Origin: Amia ocellicauda
Taxonomy: Eukaryota > Chordata > Actinopteri > Amiiformes > Amiidae
DNA: 64,000 nucleotides
Reading direction: 5' to 3'
Assembly: GCF_036373705.1 (NCBI RefSeq)
Contig: NC_089864.1
Coordinates: forward strand, 13,575,501-13,639,500
This document shows, one piece after another, positions 54,180-64,000 of this stretch (position 1 is its first letter; each line of letters begins with the position of its first letter). Both the position numbers and the translations under genes were made by a program. The notes under the pieces are model-generated. The model searched no databases, was not told the DNA's origin, and saw nothing but the letters and a program-made list of their open reading frames with translations.

Positions 54180-55395
54180 CACTCACCTAAAGGATTATTA
54201 GGAACACCATACTAATACTGTGTTTGACCCCCTTTCGCCTTCAGAACTGCCTTAATTCTACGTGGCATTGATTCAACAAGGTGCTGAAAGCATTCTTTAG
54301 AAATGTTGGCCCATATTGATAGGATAGCATCTTGCAGTTGATGGAGATTTGTGGGATGCACATCCAGGGCACGAATCTCCCGTTCCACCACATCCCAGAG
54401 ATGCTCTATTGGGTTGAGATCTGGTGACGGTGGGGGCCAGTTTAGTACAGTGAACTCATTGTCATGTTCAAGAAACCAATTTGAAATGATTCGACCTTTG
54501 TGACATGGTGCATTATCCTGCTGGAAGTAGCCATCAGAGGATGGGTACATGGTGGTCATAAAGGGATGGACATGGTCAGAAACAATGCTCAGGTAGGCCG
54601 TGGCATTTAAACGATGCCCAATTGGCACTAAGGGGCCTAAAGTGTGCCAAGAAAACATCCCCCACACCATTACACCACCACCACCAGCCTGCACAGTGGT
54701 AACAAGGCATGATGGATCCATGTTCTCATTCTGTTTACGCCAAATTCTGTCCATCTGAATGTCTCAACAGAAATCGAGACTCATCAGTCCAGGCAACATT
54801 TTTCCAGTCTTCAACTGTCCAATTTTGGTGAGCTTGTGCAAATTGTAGCCTCTGTTTCCTATTTGTAGTGGAGATGAGTGGTACCCTTTGGGGTCTTCTG
54901 CTGTTGTAGCCCATCCGCCTCAAGGTTGTACGTGTTGTGGCTTCACAAATGCTTTGCTGCATACCTCGGTTGTAACGAGTGGTTATTTCAGTCAAAGTTG
55001 CTCTTCTATCAGCTTGAATCAGTCGGCCCATTCTCCTCTGACCTCTAGCATCAACAAGGCATTTTCGCCCACAGGACTGCCGCATACTGGATGTTTTTCC
55101 CTTTTCACACCATTCTTTGTAAACCCTAGAAATGGTTGTGCGTGAAAATCCCAGTAACTGAGCAGATTGTGAAATACTCAGACCGGCCCGTCTGGCACCA
55201 ACAACCATGCCACGCTCAAAATTGCTTAAATCACCTTTCTTTCCCATTCAGACATTCAGTTTGGAGTTCAGGAGATTGTCTTGACCAGGACCACACCCCT
55301 AAATGCATTGAAGCAACTGTCATGTGATTGGTTGGTTAGATAATTGCATTAATGAGAAATTGAACAGGTGTTCCTAATAATCCTTTAGGTGAGTG
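54180..55395 (-). mobile_element. DD36E Tc1/mariner element, copy 2
   Basis: Same perfect inverted ends as the copy at 24332-25523 and flanked by TA (54178-54179 and 55396-55397). It is 1216 bp and retains the roughly 30-bp segment near 55310-55342 (with ATGTGATTGGTTGG) that copy 1 lost. The right flank is a TA/CA microsatellite, so it inserted into, or seeded, a TA-rich site. The transposase is broken by a small deletion near 54750. Confidence 0.95.
54212..55247 (-). pseudogene. DD36E transposase broken by a small deletion
   Basis: N-terminal part 55247-54735 and C-terminal part 54754-54212 correspond to residues about 1-166 and 167-346 of the intact protein in copy 1. About five bases are missing near 54750, between HSDG and the [11 protein letters not shown] segment, which shifts the frame. 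All three catalytic positions survive in the two halves ([24 protein letters not shown]). About ten residues differ from the intact copy, for example Ser to Thr before the first Asp. Confidence 0.93.
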
Positions 55396-55426
<31 letters not shown>

Positions 55427-55427
55427 T
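55396..55427. repeat. (TA)n(CA)n microsatellite
   Basis: TA units followed by ACACAC units directly abutting the right end of the second DD36E element. Confidence 0.9.
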
Positions 55428-56461
55428 TATGACATAATATTTTCAATATACATTTGACAGTCAAAATCAGGATTGTTCTTATTTTAAATAAATGTTGTGG
55501 GCTATATATAAGTTATATATGTTTATTTATTTATTTTGACAAACATGCACATTTATGTCCAGTACTGTTCTGCCCCTTGGGCTTAAATCAGCATTTGTTT
55601 GTAATTTTACTACAAAGCATGACCAAGAAGCAACGGTTTACAACATTCATTATAACATTGCTAGTGATTTGTATTACTGAATTCAAAATCTGGAATTTAC
55701 TTTTGAAAAACACCCAGATACATTTACAGATCTGATTATTGTATCGTATATATGTATATCGATTTTTTTATGTTTATGTAATACCAAATCTTGTTAATGG
55801 CGCCTTTGTACATACCAATCACAGAAATAAATATATGGAATAATATAAAAACTTACATATGGGCTGAATAAGTCATGAATGATTATGTTTCTCAGCAATA
55901 TGCACGTAATCTTGTGACCTCTGAAATTACTTAAATATGCAAGAAATGACAGGCCCGCGCTTTACTATCGGAAACAAACACTGTGTATCGAAAGACGTTC
56001 CTTTACAGTTACATTTCATACGAGAATAATACAAAAGCACTTACTATAAATATAATTATTCAAAATAAAATGTAAAATTATTGTAAGTGACCCAATCAGA
56101 ACATTTTGTAGCATAGGCTTATATTTCCACATTTTAATTACTAGAATGTGTATATTTTTTAGAACACAATAATACAATAACACACAAAAATGGAAATCTA
56201 CTCTACCACATATAAGAAACTACATTCATATCCTTGAATCTGTCCCCATGAAACCTTGTGTATTTTAAAACACATTACATTAATGCACGTCAGATTCATA
56301 TTAAATATGAACCCCTTGTCCAAACACACTAATGCTTATCATCATGAATACATACATAACAATAATACAAGTTTAAAGCACATCATTGAGTATTCAGGAT
56401 ACTAGAAGTCCCCTAGTTTACATGGCACAGACTTTCCTTCCTTCAGACACTCTCTCTACAC
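55428..56461. other. Spacer; probable il17ra 3' untranslated sequence
   Basis: AT-rich with no supported ORF. Because il17ra ends at 56463 on the minus strand, part of this stretch is probably its 3' untranslated region. The poly(A) hexamer overlapping the stop codon would be too early to use on its own. Confidence 0.4.
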
Positions 56462-56462
56462 T

Positions 56463-59400
56463 TTATTGTGTCAGACTGTTGAGGTAACACTCTTCCTGCA
56501 GTTTTCTTAATTCACTCAGAGGGTCACAGGAATTACCTCCAGATGTGACGTCTTGCATAAGGGAGCTCCTGGAGATGTAACCTTGGTCGGACCCGCTTAA
56601 CGGCCTTGTCTCTGTGTACAGCCCTATGTGTGGGTTGTTCTGTTCCTCCAGCTCAAACTCCTCCTCAACAGAAGGGACTGTCGGATCTACAGAGGGTCCA
56701 TAGGCCTGCTGCAGAGCCTGCAAAGATTTAAACACCGCAGCAGACAGGTGAATCGAACCCTGTGCCTCCTCTTGGCTTTGCAGCGGATAGTCCTCGGCCG
56801 CAGGTTCCTGAGGTGGTCGTAGCTCATTCCTTTGTGGCATCATTGGTTCATTGATTGCTGGTTCGGCTACCAGACACCCATGTCCTTCGAGGGCAGAAGG
56901 GTGCACTTCAACCCTCAAGATGCCCGGAGCGTCCTGGATGGTTGGCTGTGACATGAGGACTTGACAGTTCTCTTGGTGCACACTGGGAAGCACCATATGG
57001 GAGAAAATGCTCCCCCCTTGGTCGTGGACGAGGGGATTGACAGTATAAACCCCTCCAGTGTCCTCCAGAATATCTACTTCGTTTATGAGAATGGGAGGTC
57101 CTTGTCTGTACTGTGGCACACACTGTAGGACAGAGTTGGCATTAATTTCTGCATAATTAGACACGTCTGGGTCAGCCTCTGTCAATTCCTCCTCATTTGC
57201 TACACACTCCCGGGCAAACCAGTCTGGGTTTGCCATCTGATAGGCCTGGAAAGCTTCGATGGCATCTCGCAGAGCCTTGCCACAGGGCCGTCTGAAGTAC
57301 TCGTCCTCCGAGATACCCTCCACACGGTTGATCTTGCCCGGCTCATGCTTCTCCTTGTCCAGGATACGGAAGTAGATCTCCTCGAAGTGCTTCATCAACT
57401 TGTATTTGATAGTGATGTGGAAGGGGCGAGGGATGTCCTCCTCGGAGCTCACGTCATCGAAATAAGCCACGATGTACTTTCCGAACGATGCCGACACAAG
57501 GAAATCGGGGATTATGAGATTGAGGGCGGGGGTGAGCATATCTCCCATGGAGGAATAGGCGTCCTCCTTCAGCATCAACCTTGCACTGCCGCACATCGCC
57601 TCCCACTTGGCCCGGACTCCCCGTGAGCAGAGGATCAGGATCTTGTCAGACGACTTCTCGATCTGCTGTTTCTGCCAGTCGAGCCACTGCATGCGGCCCA
57701 CGATGCCCAGCCAAGTGGTGTCCAACAGGTCGAGGATGACCTCAATGCCACACTCTGCTTTGAGGAAGGCATATAGCTTCAGCACTACTTGTTTGTACAA
57801 GGGGTGGTCTAAGGAGTAGAGGATAAGAACTTTCCTGGGGCCCCTGTGAGGGGATGGGGGTGTCTCCGGGTTGAGGGGTTCCCTGGTGTGATCTGAGGGA
57901 ATGAAACAGGCAACTTTAGGAGCATTGAAAGTCTTTGAATCGGTCACAAACGAATGCACTAAGGTCTTTCCTCCTGAAGAACATCACACACACATTTAGT
58001 AAAGCAGACGACGGACAGATCCGTTATCTTTCCTGGGCTAGCGTGGGTTAACAGGTATATGGCTATTCTAGATTAAGAATCAGTATGAAAGGGGGACAGA
58101 GTGGTGATTATACTTTTAAAAATAAATACAAATAAGACAAAAAACAAAAACAGCTGTCTCACCTAATAGAGAGATCTTTCCAGTACTCTTTTCTGGAGGG
58201 GGAAAAAAAAGGTTAATAACTAACTGATATAACATGGGGAGAGAACCACAGCTAAATGAATGCAAAACAATCTTGAGAAATAATTTCCATATGCACTTTG
58301 GGGGATTGTTGCAAACAGACTGTAAATAAAGACAAAGATTTTTCTTTCTGCTAGTACTCCAGTGACCTGAGCTGCAACAGTGCACTGAACAGCACAGCTA
58401 CACTGAAATATTTAAATTTACTCAAACTATGTGGGCATTTTCTTATAATATCATAGTGATTCTTTGACTTACCTCTCTGTCTTCTTCTATGTAAGGCTAA
58501 CACAATACAAGACACAGAGAAAAACACCATTCCTCCAAAAACAGCAATCGTCCAGTAAGGGAAATCTTTTGTTTTGGGTGGACCATCTGGAGAAAATAAA
58601 GATGATTATAGTATAAATCTGTTAAGGCAAATAACTCTATGGGTGACAATGAAAGCATTGAAATGATTTACCTTCTTGTTTTGTGAAAGCTGCTGGTAAA
58701 AAGGAAAAATAGAAGAAGAAATATTTACACCAATTTATGGTTCATATGCTATTTGCAAACATTTAAGTATTTCTATGGACAAAGAGGTATATACATTTGA
58801 TTTGTATAGAACCGTACTACTTCTAAACGTAACATTTTCATAAAGAGGCCTATAGATACATTGTATGTAAAGTTGAATTTGCATAAGTTAGGTGTTACAT
58901 TGATTGGGGAGCGCCTGTAATTCAAAGTATACACTGCAGACTTGGGCTTATGTCTAAGCTTTCAAAGCATTTAGGAAGCGTCCACAACAAATTGTTTTGT
59001 TGCATTATGTATCCTCTCTTTTGTCTATATGTCTATTCTTGGACAACCAACTGTGTATTTCTGGGAGCATCCCAATGTTTGGAGGCGTGTTGTTTGAAAC
59101 AGTTTTCAGAATTACAGACATGTCAAAGTGTTTCAGTGATCTGTATTTTTGTTGACTTTTGTTGAAAAAATCCTTGTCTGACTACTCTAGAATTCTATGT
59201 GGTTTTTATCTATTTTCCTGCTCATCTAATCACGCTTTGAAGAATTACAATTCAATTAACTACTCAAAACTAATTATTAATCAAGCTGTGTAATCTTTGG
59301 TTCTCACACATCCGTTTGCTACAGTGATTGTTTTTTCTAGTCCTTCATTCGGCTTTGATTTACAGGAATCATTTTGGTTGTGAGACGTACGTTCACAGAC

Positions 59401-62400
59401 ATCAAATTTTCTCTGGTGCCGAGTACAGTCATGTTCACATCCATGAAAAAAGGGCTGAACCTGTAAAAGAAAAAAGAGAAGTAAGAACGTACAGATCATG
59501 AGAAAAGGACTGCTAATGAAACAGTGACTCAACTAATGAATCCGGGTTAAATGCAAGAAACGTGCCTTCATTTGAAATATATTTTTACTTTGCTGCATGT
59601 AATTAAGTCTTTTAAAACGCAAATGAAATGTGTTCTTGTAATAACAGCATTACAAGAGGCTTTCCTCAGCTGGACACTTACTCTCCTTTCCGTCACACTT
59701 CTGTTTTTCCACTGCCGATTATTTCTATGAGCCGTGTTGATGTAAACTTACCGTGACACTAAAATCGCAACAGGTCTCAGGCCATGCAGTCAGTGGAAAC
59801 TTCACATTCAAAGAGGTTTGATTCCCCTGCAAGAGTGGTAAAGAAAGAGCTTACTGAGTTTAAGATTCATTACAATTTCAGCACTGTTTAGAAAACATGA
59901 CATCTGTTGGTATCCCATGTGAGCCGAGCATAAATGCCGTCCCACAGTTCAAGAGAACATACCTTCCACGATTCCTTGTGCTCTTGTTTCCCTTGAGAAC
60001 ACACGAGGATCACAACATACTTTTCTGAGTAATCGCCGGTGTTAAACTGCACAGAGGCTTCTGTGTTGCTGGCAGTGAATGTGATGTTGGGCTTCCATAG
60101 GCTTCCTTTACATAAAACAAACAAGGAGAAATATTAATCTTGTCCAATACTGAAGAGTCCAAATAATTGAGAGAGAGATGTATTTTCAATCAAGAGGCGA
60201 TCTCAAGAACAGTCTTAGAGAAGTTACAAACTAAAGGCACTTGTATGCAGACCAGACAGGAGAGAAAGATAACATAGGCCACATGTCTGTCCCATGATGA
60301 GTGCAAGTTCGGTTTCTGCCCGACAACTGCTCAGGAAGACCCATATATAACCAAACCAAGGTAAAATGAAGGCATTCATAATGTTTAATATAAGGGGGGC
60401 TTGTATGATGCATCAAGTCCAAATTGCTGGAGAAAACAGGTTCTTCTGGCTATCAGGGTTGAACTATAGCACAGTACCGTAACACAGAGACAGTGAGACA
60501 GTGACCTTGTTCACACAGACATACAGGGAAACAAAGGCAGTCGTTCACAAACCAACAGATGATTTATAACTAACTTACTGTTGAAATGGGCTTGGAATAA
60601 TAGCATAACTTATGGCTTTATTACCATATAGTATAACCAAAAAATGCAATCTTATAAATCTCTCTACATGATAATGAAATCTATAGTTAACAACCTATAA
60701 AGGAATACCAGTTCAAATCACTATTTACCAAAAAAACTGAACCACTTCATGGATTGAAAGATAAAAGGGAAAATCCATATGAATTAATGTAAAGTGTAAC
60801 CACACTTGTTAAGTAATGTAAAATGGCAATACACGGTTGCCTAACCCACGTCCGAGTCCCTGGAATATCTTCATGTGCGCCTGTGGATCAGCTCAGATTA
60901 ACATCATACAACCTGCAACATTGACACAACCTGCAAGTAAGCTCACCTCTTAGCTGGCAAACTTTTGTCCTTTGCATCTTGATGTCAGTGCATCCTGTCC
61001 AAATTAAAGACAACCACGGATTAAAACAGGATTCCTATAATGAAACACTTAAACTGTACGAAAACCGTATTCTAGAAAACGTGTGCAACCTACTCTTCAT
61101 TTACCTTTATTTTTGGACAACATTTGAGCAAGAAGATATTGCTGGTGTGTGAACTGATCTACTAGTGAATTAAATGCAAGGCACTGGGATCTGTCTCTTA
61201 TAATGAGTTAGTGTCAGATTGTTTTTCATCAGTTGTTTGGATAGCCTACACTATCACGTTAAGGAATTATTTCAGGAATAAATTCCTTAGCAGTAAGTAC
61301 ACACATAAAAAAATCTAAACCTAACAGAGCATTGACTTTCTTCTGCTGAATCGTTACTCAAATTGTCCAATTTATAAAGGGTATTAATATAGACAGTATA
61401 TTAATTGGTGGGACATGCATTATGTCTCTTTCCTACCTTACCTGGAATGGTCACGGTCTTCTCAATATTGTCATGTTCACTTCCCACATTTTTATACGGC
61501 AGACTAGAGAGAGAGATCACGTATGTCTGTTCCGGCTCCACAACAACTCTGTCCAGTGAAAACGTCCACTGCACAAGAAAGACAAAGCTCGATCACATGA
61601 TGATCAGAGGAAGCAATAAAAGGCACTGTCATGCTTTACAAATATGCAGAGGAATCTCAGTGTGGCAGTAACTGACTTTCCATAGACATTTTGTTGCAAG
61701 GGAAATATACACAACAAGGCTAGAAATTAAAACATTTTGATTAAGGATGGAGATTTAAGGCAAAATCACTTCAACATAAGAAAAAGTTAAGATCCTTACT
61801 GGGTCCCCGTCTGGGTTCAACTGGTTTTGGATTTTATTGAGGTAAATGTATTGAACACAGATGCGGTTATTGTTCGACACCTGCAGCACCTCAACCTCTG
61901 TTCCATTCAGGACAGTAATGCTTCCTAAGAGAAGACAATACACTGTTGGGTTAGTCATTTACATGGAGAAAAAAAAAAAACACTCTGGTCGACTACACAG
62001 AGGCATTTCACGCCCACACTCGTTAAACCACAAACTCAATGACTGCATATCAAATCAAATAAACTCAGCCGTTTGTGGCGATTCCATAAAATCCAATGCG
62101 ATGGCAGTATAGTTATTCAGACTAAACATAATAAATCCCTCATCAGATCTTACCATCTTGTCTGGCTCGCCAGCTGATTACGATCACAGGGACCTCATTG
62201 CCATTTTCATCTGTTCGGACATCAACCTTTGGGTCGGAGTTCCACAACGGACTGGTGGGTGTCCAATTGCTTTGGATAAACCAGCTACTGTGCAAGCAAT
62301 TACCTATCAGGTACAATGAGAAAGAAGAAAGGTCACAGCCTGTAGATGCTTCGTTAGGTTTGTTCTCATAAACCAAGTATATATAAAGCAAGATAGTGGT

Positions 62401-63190
62401 GTCACTCCTAGCCCTACAAAAGCTACTCCTGGAAAAACAGCACATGCCTTATAATTAACTGTACAACTCATAGCTATGAATTCAATGACACTTATTTCTA
62501 TATAAAGTGTTTTCTGAATTTTTTGGGGGATGTAAACTGGTACCCGTGATTGGAGGGGGAAAGCAAGATTTAATGCCACTTACTTATTTTAGGAATGCAG
62601 TCCAGGCCCTGTAGGAGCAAAAATAATAATTAAAACACGTCCACGTCTTTCCTTAATAGCAAAGGTAATAATACAAGTATAATACAAATCCCACTACCTG
62701 ACCTTCAGATCTGAGATTAAGATGGCTACATATTTATTTGATTAACTGTTATTGTGGTTTGGTCAGGAACTGTGTATATATATTGTAGTTAATATGTATA
62801 GTTATTTTCTTACAATCATTGCAATAATCCCACAGTTTCAGTTCAGTTGGAGATTCAATAGGGGGTTGATGATAATGCAAAGCAATAAACTACTTTAAAA
62901 GGCACAGAGTCATATATAAGGCACCATACATCTTAACATGCTTCCTTTGTAGGACATTTTACTATAAAATGCGCACTTTGGTTTGTTTGTGTTAATTAAT
63001 CTGAACACCACCTACTATAATCCCTCATACAGCCCAAATACAGATGACACTTTTCGAAAGAGACTCCAATAATGAGGAGGAAATTAAGACAAACGAATAG
63101 CAACCTCACCACGGAAACCCAGTTATATTTCTAACCTTGGACACAAACTTCTGTGCCCCCTGTGGTGTCTCCACCTTTTCTATCATGACA

Positions 63191-63257
<67 letters not shown>

Positions 63258-63385
63258 ACACAACCTATCAATAATAGATATACTGAAGAATAATAAGACT
63301 TACCTTTTGTGTGCACCTCATTGCCGGCCACTCTAAAATGCGGATATCCGTGGTGAAAGTAGCCGAGACTGACATCCATCCTAGA
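56463..63385 (-). CDS. il17ra: Interleukin-17 receptor A
   Basis: Type I membrane receptor that pairs with other IL-17 receptors and recruits Act1 through its SEFIR domain. Thirteen phase-consistent exons, minus strand: 63385-63304, 62608-62584, 62303-62154, 61924-61800, 61568-61442, 60994-60947, 60105-59963, 59826-59752, 59460-59391, 58692-58672, 58586-58473, 58192-58163 (30 nt) and 57973-56463. They encode about 839 residues; human IL17RA has 866. Landmarks shared with the mammalian protein are GLDC...SSWFIQ, PEQTYVISLSSLP, GSLWKPNITF and VQPFFHGCEHDC. One membrane helix (WTIAVFGGMVFFSVSCIVLA) and the cytoplasmic SEFIR (RKVLILYSLDHPLYKQ onward, with DTTWLGIVGRMQWLDWQ) follow. The first exon listed begins LGWMSVSATF, the end of a signal peptide; the start codon lies upstream and is unsettled. 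It neighbours tmem121b, as in human. Confidence 0.95.
63189..63255. repeat. (TA)n microsatellite in il17ra
   Basis: A TGTG run then about 30 TA units, just inside the intron downstream of the first confirmed il17ra exon. The poly(Tyr-Ile) ORF across it is an artefact. Confidence 0.95.
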
Positions 63386-63439
63386 CTATAATAAAGCAAA
63401 TAAATCATTTCCCCGACAGCATGGACGACTTAATTTGTT

Positions 63440-63700
63440 AGTAAAGCGCTTCAGTGTGGGTCAGTGTGGGTCAGTGTGGGTCAGGTTTGTGTCCAGGCTG
63501 CTCCGGCTACAGACACCCGACTCCAGCCATTGCGACCGAGCTGCTCCGGCGCGGTAAGTTACTCTGTATCAGCTACAAGCGCACCGACACACACCATCTT
63601 CCCCTCGCTGCGGAAAACAAGGCTCCTTTTCAGCGTTACACTGTATTATTATCCTCATCAGCATGTCTTTTGCTTATTGTAATGAGTTTGCTGTGGAAAA
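63440..63700 (-). promoter_or_regulatory. Probable il17ra promoter / first-exon region
   Basis: Locally GC-richer sequence upstream of the first confirmed il17ra exon. It contains three tandem copies of TCAGTGTGGG at about 63452-63481. A possible initiating exon lies on the minus strand near 63519-63500: ATGGCTGGAGTCGGGTGTCT then GTAGCC. It would join in phase to the exon at 63385 and give MAGVGCLLGWMSVSATF, but the donor is weak and the implied intron is only about 115 bp. Confidence 0.35.
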
Positions 63701-64000
63701 CCCCCGCTGTGAACTTCCTGTAAAACATGCAAATCTGTGTGTGTGTTTCGCAATGTGCGCGGGCGTGTTAGCATGAGTGTCGAAGGCCTTGAAAACATGT
63801 TTATCCCTATGAACTTATCATTAGGCTTAAAAAGACATTTGCGTTTTAAAATAGTATTATATGCAACTGTTATTTCTAACACGGTGGACCCAGGCGTTTT
63901 CAATCAACCCTCCTAGTTTATGACGAAGGAAAACATGCACATTTAGACATTTTAATTCTCCAACTGTAGAAGTAGAAGCAACAACTATGTTCACAGTTTA
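63701..64000. other. Right-edge sequence, nothing recognised
   Basis: No ORF with a domain, no splice-supported exon and no repeat apart from a short GTGTGT run. Confidence 0.5.

Noticed and set aside
63131-63379. Minus-strand ORF with Tyr-Ile repeat
   Set aside because: The 5' part overlaps a real il17ra exon in a different frame (the real frame gives ILEWPAMRCTQK) and the rest is the TA microsatellite.

Overview
The window looks like nuclear DNA of a ray-finned fish. It has AT-rich intergenic sequence, long introns with canonical GT-AG junctions, many TA and AAT microsatellites, several Tc1/mariner elements and an L2-like LINE. Its genes are vertebrate families, including a Toll-like receptor of the TLR1 family in a fish-like context. 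I cannot name the species. No bacterial, plasmid, phage or CRISPR features were seen.

Layout, left to right. 1-2.3 kb: a probable promoter and first exon of a minus-strand gene that continues off the left edge. 3.27-4.51 kb: an old Tc1-like element. 4.99-8.02 kb (minus): a Toll-like receptor in two coding exons, the first only 20 nt. 11.0-12.2 kb (minus): a small putative secreted, cysteine-rich protein that I do not recognise. 13.16-33.22 kb (minus): a complete 18-exon gene for a bifunctional pseudouridine-5'-phosphate glycosidase / pfkB pseudouridine kinase, assembled here exon by exon with all splice phases agreeing (763 aa). Its introns hold an L2 remnant, a MITE-like element and a complete DD36E Tc1/mariner element. 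35.8-37.4 kb: a Tc1-like element with long inverted repeats and a broken transposase, followed by an RTE-like LINE scrap. 38.08-47.63 kb (plus): a complete 8-exon makorin E3 ligase gene (437 aa, mkrn1 type). 50.96-52.11 kb (plus): single-exon tmem121b. 54.18-55.40 kb: a second DD36E copy with a frameshifted transposase. 56.46-63.39 kb (minus): il17ra, 13 exons from the end of the signal peptide to the stop codon; the initiating exon is uncertain.

The il17ra/tmem121b adjacency matches the human 22q11.1 arrangement and supports both calls. Two receptors with related cytoplasmic domains (TIR in the TLR, SEFIR in IL17RA) lie about 50 kb apart. The other genes serve nucleoside salvage (pseudouridine to uracil plus ribose phosphate) and ubiquitin ligation, so there is no evidence that the region is a single pathway. 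The least explained items are the unnamed small secreted protein and the DD36E transposon pair, one copy of which has an intact transposase ORF.
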